From Verrucomicrobiales bacterium (GTDB lineage Bacteria > Verrucomicrobiota > Verrucomicrobiia > Limisphaerales > Palsa-1400), in assembly GCA_003140095.1 (NCBI GenBank), contig PLIU01000282.1, positions 1 to 40,352 of the forward strand: 40,352 nucleotides of DNA. The letters are read 5' to 3'. A program made the translations under genes and the position numbers. This document shows, in pieces, positions 1-6,535 of this stretch. Below the pieces are notes generated by a model. The model had not been told where the DNA came from, made no database searches, and was given only the letters and a program-made list of their open reading frames with translations. Position 1 is the stretch's first letter. Each line of letters begins with the position of its first letter.

Positions 1-722
1 TTGGAGACGGCGTTTTGGGCCGAGCTGTTGGGCAGGCTCATGCCCAGGGCCTCGATGGCGCTGGCCATGGTGTTGGCCGTGTACATGCCGCCGCAGGAGC
101 CGGGGCCGGGAATGGCGCAGGCCTCGATTTGCTGCAATTGCGCGTCGTCGATTTTCTTGTTGGCGTGCGCGCCCACGGCCTCGAAGACGGAGACGATGTC
201 CAATTTGCGCGTGTCGCCTGTCAAACATCCGGGCAGAATCGTCCCGCCATAGACGAAAACGGCCGGGCGGTTCAGGCGGGCGATGGCGATTAAGGCGCCG
301 GGCATGTTTTTGTCGCAGCCGCCGATGGCCACCAGACCGTCCATTCCTTCACAGCCCACGACCGTCTCGATGGAATCGGCGATGACTTCGCGTGAAACCA
401 GCGAATACTTCATGCCCTCGGATCCCATCGAAATGCCGTCGGAAACGGTGATGGTGTTGAAAATGATGGCTTTGCCGCCGGCGCGATTGGCGCCCGCCTC
501 GGCCTCGCGCGCCAATTGGTCGATGTGCGCGTTGCAAGGCGTGACCATGCTCCAGGTGGAGGCGATGCCGATGATGGGCTTCTTAAAGTCCTCCGCCGTG
601 AAGCCGACGGCGTAAAGCATGGCGCGGCTGGGCGCCCGATGCGCGCCGTCCAACACGATGCTGGAATGGGGTCGAAGCCCGGCGCTGCCGGTACTGGCGG
701 AAGATGTTTTTTTGATTTTCAT
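1..722 (-). CDS. ilvD: Dihydroxy-acid dehydratase, N-terminal part (runs off left edge)
   Basis: Read on the minus strand from ATG at 720-722, an open frame of 240 codons runs off the left edge with no stop, so the 3' half is missing. The protein is the N-terminal domain of the IlvD/Edd family, which dehydrates 2,3-dihydroxy acids in branched-chain amino-acid synthesis. Visible family motifs are [33 protein letters not shown] and [16 protein letters not shown]; the cysteines in TPCN, GCDKN and GSCGG are the expected iron-sulfur ligands. The start is the only in-frame ATG near the family's usual N-terminus (MKIKKTSS). No strong Shine-Dalgarno site is visible. Identification is firm; only its completeness is unknown. 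Confidence 0.95.
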   Translation of the reverse strand, partial: MKIKKTSSASTGSAGLRPHSSIVLDGAHRAPSRAMLYAVGFTAEDFKKPIIGIASTWSMVTPCNAHIDQLAREAEAGANRAGGKAIIFNTITVSDGISMGSEGMKYSLVSREVIADSIETVVGCEGMDGLVAIGGCDKNMPGALIAIARLNRPAVFVYGGTILPGCLTGDTRKLDIVSVFEAVGAHANKKIDDAQLQQIEACAIPGPGSCGGMYTANTMASAIEALGMSLPNSSAQNAVS

Positions 723-830
723 GATGATGAGAGATTAAAGCGCCAAACCGCGCGCCTGGCAAGCAGGCAGAATGGACCCGGAACTCTCGCCTAAGGCTCC
801 GAATTCATGGCTTGGGGAGCGCAAAATCGG

Positions 831-979
831 GCTTAACATAAGCATGTCGCTTATGATTAGAATGGCTCATTGTAAACCCTCTTTTTCGTCATTTTTTCCC
901 CCTGACAGGTTTGATTTGGTTTGATTTGGTTTGATTGGGCGGCCAGCCCGATTTGAGCTTAACATAAGCACTTCGCTTA
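831..979. repeat. Two direct copies of a small hairpin repeat
   Basis: A 23-bp sequence, GCTTAACATAAGCA then 3 variable bases then CGCTTA, occurs at 831-853 and 957-979. The first copy forms a perfect 7-bp stem CATAAGC/GCTTATG with a 5-base loop (837-855); the second keeps only a 5-bp stem. The copies bracket the first decamer cluster. Function unknown. Confidence 0.6.
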
Positions 980-1321
980 GGTTTGACCATTTGTGGTTAA
1001 ACTTTCCTTTCTTGTTTGACTGGGTTTTACCCCGTTTGATTGGCTTTGACTTTGACTGGGTTTGACTGGGTTTGACTGTTTCGGGAGGGGCGAGCAGCTC
1101 GCAAGGCGGGCCGCCCTGAATTTGTTCTGTCTCCTGCGAGTCCTTGATCTTTTGTGGTTTGATTGGGTTTGATCCGGTTTGATTGGGTTTGATTGGGTTT
1201 GACCGGACTGCATTCCACCGGCACCTTAAGGCACCTGCGTGTCCAATTTTGGGACACTTCATCACCGCGCAGGTTTGATTTGGTTTGATTTGGTTTGATT
1301 CACCTTGATTGGGCTTGATTG
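908..1321. repeat. Four clusters of tandem 10-bp repeats (TTTGATTNGG)
   Basis: Non-coding region between ilvD and the acetyltransferase. Clusters lie at 908-939 (3 units), 1014-1078 (about 6 units), 1156-1206 (5 units) and 1272-1321 (5 units). The unit is 10 bp, mostly TTTGATTTGG, TTTGATTGGG or TTTGACTGGG, with variants such as TTTGATTCAC. One unit equals about one helical turn, so each cluster repeats a site on one DNA face. The open frames here encode only low-complexity Asn/Gln/Lys/Ser/Pro runs and are not genes. The rest, 1322-1621, holds no recognisable gene. Confidence 0.85.
1090..1140. repeat. Fragment related to the 347-bp element at 5843-6189
   Basis: This stretch lies between decamer clusters and resembles 5897-5952. 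Both have a GCGAG start, a GC-rich hairpin ending GCGGGCCGC, then AATTTGTTCTG and a GCGA(C)GAG-like end. It is probably a relic or half copy of the same repeat family. The similarity was judged by eye. Confidence 0.5.
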
Positions 1322-1621
1322 GCGCCTCAGCCGGACCCATGCGGCAGGGTTCTAATGCCAAGACGCCAAGACCCAAAGCCGCAGAGATGTCAGGAAGCGA
1401 AATTGGCTCCATGAGCAACATCCACCGTTTGGCGGCCCGAACCGGCACGGTCAGAAACCGCTTTGCGTTATTGCGCCTTCGCGACTTTGCGTTGAAATCC
1501 TCGCGCCTCACCGAATGGACCCGGCTTGACTTTTCGCGCATCTCGCGCGGCAACCGGGCTATTCTTCCCAGTCCGGTCATCGGCGCCTCACTCATAATGA
1601 GTTTCATCGCCTCATATAGTA

Positions 1622-2413
1622 TCACGAATACAGCGGTGCGCCAGGTGGTGCGGCGCCACCAATCGGTGAAGCCCGCGTCCCGGTCATAGCCGACAGCCGC
1701 ACTCGCTGTCTTCCATTCTCGTCAAAATTCGATGGATGCAGCCAGCGCTGGAAGGCGTCCCGGAGGCTTGGCCACTCCCCGTCCATCACGGCGAACCAGG
1801 CGGTGTCACGATTGCGGCCTTTAACGATGGTAGCCTGTCGAAAAACGCCCTCTAAGCGAAAACCCAGGCGTTGGGCGGCGCTCCGGGATGGGCCGTTGAG
1901 CGCATCGCACTTCCATTCATAGCGGCGGTAGCCCAGAGAAAAGGCCCTTTCCATCATGAGAAACATCGCCTCAGTCCCCGCGACAGCCCGTTGCAGCAGC
2001 GGCGAGTAGTTCAGATGTCCCACCTCGATGGAGCCGCTTGGCGGATTGATCCGCAGAAAACTTGCGACACCGACCGGTCTGCCGCTCATTCGCTCGATAA
2101 TCGCGAAAAACAAAGGATCGCTGCGACTGCACACCTCCTCGGCCCAAGCATGGTAACTCGCCAGGGTGTCGAACGGGCCATACGGGAGATAAGTCCACAT
2201 CCGCCCTTCGACATCGATGCGGTTGGTTTCGTGCAAGGCCGCCGCATGGAGAACAGCATTGAAAGCCTCGATGCGGCAAAAACGCCCCTCCATCGGTTCG
2301 CGAGAAGGGAAGCGTGGCGGATTCCAATTGGGAAGGGGCAAACCAACAGGTTGGCCCAGGACGTTCGTTTCGTGCTGCATTTTGGTCAGAGAATTATCGG
2401 CCATCCGAATCAT
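1622..2413 (-). CDS. GNAT-family N-acetyltransferase (RimJ/RimL type)
   Basis: 263 residues. It matches the RimJ/RimL-like group that acetylates amino groups of proteins or small molecules with acetyl-CoA; the substrate cannot be told. Landmarks are the N-terminal NWNPPRFPSREPMEGRFCRIE, a central FFAIIERMSGRPVGVASFLRINP strand pair, GSIEVGHLNYSPLLQRAVAGTEA where the acetyl-CoA loop is expected, and the C-terminal SAAQRLGFRLEGVFRQA. Starts at 2411-2413 (MIRMADN) and 2402-2404 (MADNSL) are both possible. The last roughly 16 residues (ASPIGGAAPPGAP...) are not acetyltransferase sequence: they are the translation of a dispersed repeat that recurs at 2464-2507. The natural C-terminus has therefore probably been replaced. 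Confidence 0.85.
   Translation of the reverse strand: MIRMADNSLTKMQHETNVLGQPVGLPLPNWNPPRFPSREPMEGRFCRIEAFNAVLHAAALHETNRIDVEGRMWTYLPYGPFDTLASYHAWAEEVCSRSDPLFFAIIERMSGRPVGVASFLRINPPSGSIEVGHLNYSPLLQRAVAGTEAMFLMMERAFSLGYRRYEWKCDALNGPSRSAAQRLGFRLEGVFRQATIVKGRNRDTAWFAVMDGEWPSLRDAFQRWLHPSNFDENGRQRVRLSAMTGTRASPIGGAAPPGAPLYS
1638..1681. repeat. Dispersed repeat, copy 1 (inside GNAT 3' end)
   Basis: About 44 bp including a palindromic core GGTGGTGCGGCGCCACC followed by AATCGGTGAAGC. A second copy at 2464-2507 differs at roughly eight positions. This copy supplies the last codons and the route to the stop of the acetyltransferase gene. A short palindromic head suggests a REP-like element. Confidence 0.7.
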
Positions 2414-2463
2414 GGTTAGATTTCCATCGGCATCAAATCAAAATCATGCAATTGATAGCCGAT

Positions 2464-2507
2464 GTCCGTCAAGTGGCGCGGCGCCGCCAATCGGTGAAGC
2501 TCGCGGA
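2464..2507. repeat. Dispersed repeat, copy 2 (upstream of GNAT)
   Basis: Direct-orientation partner of 1638-1681, with core AGTGGCGCGGCGCCGCC then AATCGGTGAAGC. Together the copies bracket the acetyltransferase gene, which could reflect insertion of a cassette or two independent REP insertions. Confidence 0.7.
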
Positions 2508-2582
2508 CGAAGCGAATGCCCGTATGGAGAAGTGGTGAAGGGTTCATTGACGGGTTGACATGGGTAACATAAATGATACTCT

Positions 2583-2909
2583 ATGAATGGCGCTTTTGAG
2601 ATTCGGGAATACGTCGAAAACGGGCGCTCGCCGTACGCGGAGTGGTATGAGGACTTGGACAATCTCACAGCGGACTGCGTGGACAAATACATGCGCCGGC
2701 TGGAACAGGGCAATTTAGGTGCGGCCAAAGCTTTGCAAGACGGCGTGTTTGAAGTGCGAATGGATTTTGGGCCGGCCTATCGCGTGTATTGCGGGCTCGA
2801 CGGCCGGACGATCATCATTTTGTTAGGTGGCGGCAGTAAATGGCGGCAGCACGCCGACATCGGCGCCGCCGTGGAGCGATGGAAGCGGTACAAACGATCG
2901 AGGCGGTAA
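2583..2909 (+). CDS. RelE/ParE-superfamily toxin, HigB-like (Gp49 type)
   Basis: 108 residues, the usual size for the 'addiction module killer protein' group of the RelE/ParE superfamily. These are small basic mRNA interferases that act on ribosome-bound transcripts, though some relatives are gyrase poisons. Seen in the sequence: an early SPYAEWYEDL helix, LGAAKALQDGVFEVRMDFGPAYRVYC as the central beta sheet, IIILLGGGSKWRQ, and a C-terminal helix WKRYKRSRR. The gene precedes its antitoxin with a single base between stop and start, the typical reversed HigB-HigA order. The ATG at 2583 is the first in frame; a near-overlapping ATGAATG leaves little doubt about the frame. Confidence 0.9.
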   Translation: MNGAFEIREYVENGRSPYAEWYEDLDNLTADCVDKYMRRLEQGNLGAAKALQDGVFEVRMDFGPAYRVYCGLDGRTIIILLGGGSKWRQHADIGAAVERWKRYKRSRR

Positions 2910-2910
2910 A

Positions 2911-3225
2911 ATGATAACGACACGAGACTATAGAGAAACGGTCACGGCCCGCATAAAACGCGACCGCAAATTTGCGCGGCTATTCTATGCTGGCGCGGCT
3001 GAAATGCTTTTGGAAGGCGATATAGCCGGGGCGCTTTCCAGACTGCGCGACCTCGTCAACGCTGAAATTAGTTTCAAAGAACTGGCACGTCAAACCGGAC
3101 TGGGCGAAAAATCCCTGCACCGGATGCTCCATCGCAACGGCAACCCAACCGCGCGCAACCTAGGCGTAATCATCAAGAGCATCGCCGAAGACCTGGGCAT
3201 CAAACCTCGGGTGAAATTTGCCTGA
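2911..3225 (+). CDS. HigA-like XRE-family antitoxin
   Basis: 104 residues. It belongs to the 'probable addiction module antidote' family that pairs with Gp49-type toxins. The N-terminal half (RDYRETVTARIKRDRKFARLFYAGAAEMLLEGDIAGALSRLRDL) is the toxin-binding helical part. The C-terminal half is a helix-turn-helix, with FKELARQTGLGEKSLHRML as the DNA-binding core, expected to repress its own operon. The start ATG at 2911 follows GAGGCGG at good spacing, one of the better ribosome sites in the window. An upstream in-frame extension from 2827 overlaps the toxin and is not needed. Confidence 0.9.
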   Translation: MITTRDYRETVTARIKRDRKFARLFYAGAAEMLLEGDIAGALSRLRDLVNAEISFKELARQTGLGEKSLHRMLHRNGNPTARNLGVIIKSIAEDLGIKPRVKFA

Positions 3226-3248
3226 GAATCCGCGGCGGTTCATCCAAC

Positions 3249-3275
3249 TGACACGCATGAAACATGCGGGTGTCA
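3249..3275. terminator. Imperfect hairpin after the toxin-antitoxin pair
   Basis: TGACAC-GCATG pairs with CATGC-GG-GTGTCA around a 3-base loop, 24 bases past the antitoxin stop. It lacks a clean T-tract, so it may be a weak terminator or simply a stem-loop. Confidence 0.4.
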
Positions 3276-3375
3276 CCTTTGACTTTGAACGCCGCCGGTT
3301 CTGCTCGTTTTACATCGCTGCGGGCGGCTTTTGGAAAGCACTCGATTTTTGCCGCAAACGGGTCATACTGACCGC

Positions 3376-3884
3376 ATGGGGAAGGAAGGCCGCATCCTGT
3401 TGGCTGTTTTGCTCGCCGCCGTTGGGGGCATCATTCTTTGGCGGGTCGGGCAGCCGCGTGGTCTCGTGTATCGAGGAAAACCTTTAAGTCAGTGGTTGAC
3501 AGAATACGATCCGGCCTTTTCATAGACAACAAGGAGGAAGTCGATGATGCAATCCGCCACATGGGAACCAATGCAATCCCGACCTTATTGGAAATGCTCC
3601 GCTCCAAGGACACCGCGGTGAAAGCGGCGGCGGTAAAGCAGGCGGAAAGGGCAAATCTGATTTGGGTCAGCCTCGCTGAAGAAAGAGACGCTGAAGCAGC
3701 ACGAGGATTTGAAATATTAGGCGCGAGCGCCAAGGATGCGGTGCCAACTTTGATCGAAATCTATGGAGAGAGAATTTCACCTGACTCTCAATTGGCGACT
3801 TCTTTCGCCTTGGGTTGAATTGGCCCGGCAGCAAAAAAGGCGATTCCGCAGCTACTTGAGGCGGCAACCAATGTGAATAATAGT
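3376..3884 (+). pseudogene. HEAT-repeat membrane-anchored protein, broken
   Basis: The ATG at 3376 opens a frame with a membrane anchor (ILLAVLLAAVGGIILW) and the motif YRGKPLSQWLTEYDPAFS, stopping at 3525. The homologous reading continues in another frame from about 3510 with LFIDNKEEVDDAIRHMGTNAIPTLLEML, then HEAT-like helices including DAVPTLIEIYGE. It reaches a TGA at 3816-3818 where relatives read through, and resumes after it as IGPAAKKAIPQLLEAATN. It loses homology by about 3884. One frameshift, one nonsense codon and a lost 3' end mark a decayed gene. Intact relatives in Verrucomicrobiota have many more HEAT repeats and unknown function; that comparison is from memory. Confidence 0.75.
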
Positions 3885-3927
3885 TCACGCCAGTGTCCGT
3901 GCCAGAACAGTTATCGTGCGCCGCGTG

Positions 3928-3957
3928 GAGTTCTAAGTCAACCGCCAGTGGGACAAA
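3928..3957. repeat. 30-bp direct repeat, left copy
   Basis: GGAGTTCTAAGTCAACCGCC followed by AGTGGGACAA. It matches 4614-4643 at 29 of 30 positions and lies just past the point where the HEAT pseudogene loses homology. Confidence 0.85.
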
Positions 3958-3997
3958 ACCATGGTTTGTCCACAGGCATGCCGCCGATGCGAGTCTA

Positions 3998-4522
3998 TCA
4001 CAAAATCTTGATCTTAACACCGTCCACTGAAACGACAAACGGATACAGTTGACGATTCAGTTCGATGGATGCCGAAACGAGATATGTTCCGGGTACAAGT
4101 TTAAACAAAGTGTTGAGCTCTACATGCCATTCGCGAGATTGGTTAGGCAGCAGTGTCTGGGTGTTGTATTTATTGGGGTTTCCTAATAAACGATCCTTTC
4201 CCAGAGGAGTCAGTTCAGGTGTCGCTTTCTTTGAATCGAGAACATGTATGCCTAATTCATGCACACCATCAATTTGTCCAAAAAAGATCGCCCGTGGGCT
4301 TGTATTTGTAAGTTCAAGAACCATTTCAATAGGTTGGCCCGCTCGGACTGATGCGGGCATGGCAATTTCAAGGCTAATACCATTCGTTGTCGAACTCCTC
4401 TTCGTAGAATCCTTTGGGTGGGAACTGTAACAGGATGAACAGATCACGATCATTATACCCAATATTGAAAGCAACCAAGGACCATCGATCAAAGGGGTCA
4501 AACTATAGTTTGTTTTGGCCAT
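3998..4522 (-). CDS. Small exported protein with an Ig-like fold, hypothetical
   Basis: 174 residues, family not recognised. An N-terminal hydrophobic segment (WLLSILGIMIVIC) followed by SSC suggests export, and the cysteine could be lipidated although the lipobox is poor. The rest alternates strand-like segments (ISLEIAMPASVRAGQPIEM, VLELTNTSPRAIFFGQ, REWHVELNTLFKLVPGTY) as in Ig-like or proteinase-inhibitor-like beta sandwiches. The gene lies between two 30-bp direct repeats and opposes its neighbours. Its first codons (TNYSLTPL) are the translation of the GGGGTCAAACTATAGTTT repeat at 4494-4511, so the present start may have been supplied by an insertion. Expression is unproven. Confidence 0.6.
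   Translation of the reverse strand: MAKTNYSLTPLIDGPWLLSILGIMIVICSSCYSSHPKDSTKRSSTTNGISLEIAMPASVRAGQPIEMVLELTNTSPRAIFFGQIDGVHELGIHVLDSKKATPELTPLGKDRLLGNPNKYNTQTLLPNQSREWHVELNTLFKLVPGTYLVSASIELNRQLYPFVVSVDGVKIKIL
4494..4511. repeat. GGGGTC-type short repeat
   Basis: GGGGTCAAACTATAGTTT, ending in the palindrome AAACTATAGTTT. An identical 18-mer lies at 13711-13728. Here it overlaps the 5' end of the minus-strand gene. Confidence 0.75.
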
Positions 4523-4613
4523 TTTTCGTTTTTTCAGGTCTGTTTCTCATTCGTTTGATCGATTGATCCTCGTTTCTGCGCAGACGTGCCATGCGAGTCA
4601 TCTTGCGCCCTTT

Positions 4614-4643
4614 GGAGTTCTAAGTCAACCGCCAATGGGACAA
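4614..4643. repeat. 30-bp direct repeat, right copy
   Basis: Matches 3928-3957 with a single A/G difference. The two copies enclose 656 bp holding one minus-strand gene. Confidence 0.85.
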
Positions 4644-4817
4644 GTAAACCCTTTGAATGATGGATTCTGACCTTCTTGGTTTTAGCGTGCGGCGTGATTA
4701 AAGGCAACCGAAACGCGAAACGTGTTTACCACGGCCGGAGCCGACGCGCCAGCCCGTCCTTGACGCTGGGCGCGCGCGGCGGCAACCATAGTGGCAAATG
4801 AAACGGGGACCCAAGCC

Positions 4818-5366
4818 ATGAACCATCACTCCATCACATCTCAGCCCGACTCGCCGATTCCGCCGGACAATCTCCAACGTAAACTCACAGTCGCGGACTC
4901 CAAAAAAGATCGGAGTCTTCCCCACATAGGCGTCGTGGGGGACACCTACACGATTCTGCTCTCCGGCGACGATACTGACGGTCGTTATTGCCTTATCGAC
5001 ATGCACATCCCGCCCGGCGGCGGCCCTCCTCCTCATCGCCACGACTTCGAGGAATCGTTCACCATCCTCGAAGGAGAGATCGAAGCCGTCTTTCGCGGTA
5101 ATAAAACAGTCGTACGAGCGGGGCAGACCGTCAACATCCCGGCCAACGCGCCCCATTCCTTCACCAACGCATCCAACCACCCGGCGCGGCTGCTCTGCAT
5201 TTGTGTGCCAGCCGGGTTGGACGAGTTCTTCCTGGAGATCGGTGTCCCGGTCGCCAGTCGGACAACACCGCCGCCCAAGCTCGACAACGCCGCCGAGTCA
5301 GCGATGATGTCGAAAACCACCGCACTCCTTTCGAAATATCGCACGGAGTTAATGAAAAGAAGTTGA
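4818..5366 (+). CDS. Single-domain cupin protein
   Basis: 182 residues from ATG 4818, which has GGGGA about 8 bases upstream; a GTG at 4791 would add nine residues. The central cupin barrel shows motif 1, GGGPPPHRHDFEESFTILEG, with the His, His and Glu metal ligands and the terminal Gly. Motif 2, NIPANAPHSFTN, carries the last His. The family is broad (quercetin-dioxygenase-like enzymes, sugar binders, sensors), so the substrate is open. The roughly 50 residues before the barrel are polar and the tail is helical. The gene stands alone, facing a convergent minus-strand gene. A GC-rich imperfect stem precedes the start. It is probably cytoplasmic, since no signal peptide is present. Confidence 0.85.
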   Translation: MNHHSITSQPDSPIPPDNLQRKLTVADSKKDRSLPHIGVVGDTYTILLSGDDTDGRYCLIDMHIPPGGGPPPHRHDFEESFTILEGEIEAVFRGNKTVVRAGQTVNIPANAPHSFTNASNHPARLLCICVPAGLDEFFLEIGVPVASRTTPPPKLDNAAESAMMSKTTALLSKYRTELMKRS

Positions 5367-5427
5367 AGGGTGAAGGAGACACTTTCCCCGTTCCTGTTTC
5401 AATTTCGGCGCCGGCTCCAGATGCGCA

Positions 5428-5778
5428 TCAATACCACGCATGAATCACCATGCTCAAATCCAGGGCGAACACTCGATTGGAGGCGCGTTCCGGGCAATAC
5501 CCGGCGACGTAAATGCGTCCCGCAGGCTCATGCTGGAAAACCAGGGAAACATTCACCTTCCTGGGGCTTCCTGGTTTCGATCCACCCACGTAAATGAACT
5601 CGACCGGTTCTCCGATCAGCATTCCCTCAACGAACATATTGGTGAGAGGGTCATCGGACGCGAGAACCGGATGGCGAGGTCGCGCCAGCCAATAAAACAG
5701 CTTATCAGATGGAAAGAGCTTGGGGTCCAGGCCGATGCTCAGCAAGTCGTGAGGCGAGTAATTTCGTATATTTTTCAT
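5428..5778 (-). CDS. Stand-alone WYL-like domain protein
   Basis: 116 residues from ATG 5776-5778; an upstream TTG would add ten. The C-terminal half resembles a WYL domain: EPVEFIYVGGSKPGSPRKV, a strand pair, GRIYVAGYCPERASNRVFAL and a final helix. In WYL regulators this fold senses ligands or nucleic acid. Here there is no helix-turn-helix or WCX partner domain, so it is either a minimal sensor or a different small SH3-like fold. The N-terminus (NYSPHDLLSIGLDPKLFPSDKLFYWL) is conserved-looking but unassigned. The gene converges on the cupin gene and is followed upstream by the structured 347-bp element. Confidence 0.55.
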   Translation of the reverse strand: MKNIRNYSPHDLLSIGLDPKLFPSDKLFYWLARPRHPVLASDDPLTNMFVEGMLIGEPVEFIYVGGSKPGSPRKVNVSLVFQHEPAGRIYVAGYCPERASNRVFALDLSMVIHAWY

Positions 5779-5842
5779 GCGGACAGTGTAGCAACGCGGG
5801 TTGGACAAAGGCTGTCCCAGTCGAAAATGACTTTCAGACTAA

Positions 5843-6189
5843 AGTGCTGATGGGCATAAATACGATGACGTTCGCGGCAAGGCATTATTGGCGCAGGCGA
5901 GGCAGCCCGCAGAGCGGGCCGCTGTTAATTTGTTCTGACTGGAGCGACGAGCATACCCGAGCTGGGCCTGTGAGGAGCGAGCAACGAAGCCTGCGGCAAA
6001 AAGGACTGCCGCCCGGAGGGTTGCGTTGTTTTTGGCCTGGGGCATCGTTGCTCGTCGGTTGCAGCCCCACTTTGGGGGATGCGCCCTCCTCGAGTCAGAA
6101 CATACAAGAGCTGCCCGCTCTTGCGGGCTGCCCAGCCCCAGGCCAAAAACAATGCAACGAACGTCATCGTATTTATGCCCGTCAGCACT
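5843..6189. mobile_element. 347-bp inverted-repeat element (MITE-like)
   Basis: The two ends are 33-bp inverted repeats at 5843-5875 and 6157-6189. They begin AGTGCTGA(T/C)GGGCATAA and continue through ATACGATGACGTTCG, with only two differences. Inside are further nested pairings: GGCAGCCCGC...GCGGGC plus TGTTCTGACT in both arms, GAGCAACGA with TCGTTGCTC, and TTTTTGGCCTGGGGC at 6033-6047 with its complement at 6135-6149. No frame looks like a protein. The layout fits a non-autonomous transposable element or a dispersed structured RNA. A target duplication is not clear; AA flanks both ends. Confidence 0.75.
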
Positions 6190-6196
6190 AAGAGGG

Positions 6197-6241
6197 CGCA
6201 ATCGGCGAGGGCGCCGATTGCGACACGCCACGTCTACGTGG
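6197..6241. repeat. Two adjacent perfect hairpins
   Basis: CGCAATCGGCG pairs with CGCCGATTGCG over a 4-base loop at 6197-6222, followed by CCACGT-CT-ACGTGG at 6228-6241. They begin 8 bases after the 347-bp element and may be part of a larger composite repeat. The remaining 6242-6535 holds no recognisable gene, only an AT-richer leader to the next gene. Confidence 0.65.
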
Positions 6242-6535
6242 CAAGCGGCGGCGCCTTTGCTCCCGGTCCGCAGCCGTCCTTTCGGCACGCGAGGATCAGG
6301 GTCCTACCGCTCGCCCTTGACCCTCTCCACGATCGGGATATAAGGATTATTGGAAGTTATTGTAAGCATTAGTGCTACAGCGCTAGGGATTATTCGACAT
6401 TTACGGATTTAGTTAGTGCGGGGCAAGAAGAGAAGAGAGGTTTCGTGAGGGCAGGCCGGCGGCGTTTTCTTGATGTTGGCGGCGGTGCTGGCACAGTGGG
6501 TGGATGAAAAGCCCGCGCCGGCCTGACGTCCGCTC

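Noticed and set aside
908-1321. Possible CRISPR array
   Set aside because: The unit is 10 bp and the units are directly tandem without spacers; no cas genes are nearby.
867-1625. Minus-strand 252-codon frame and overlapping shorter frames
   Set aside because: They translate the decamer repeats into Asn/Gln/Lys/Ser/Pro runs, in several frames at once; no protein family features.
2440-2470. GCCGATGT at 2459 as a sigma-28 promoter
   Set aside because: No TAAA-type -35 box at the right distance, and it lies inside a dispersed repeat far from flagellar genes.
5839-6372. Several overlapping frames of 60-160 codons in the inverted-repeat element
   Set aside because: They appear on both strands because the DNA is palindromic; none shows protein-like composition.
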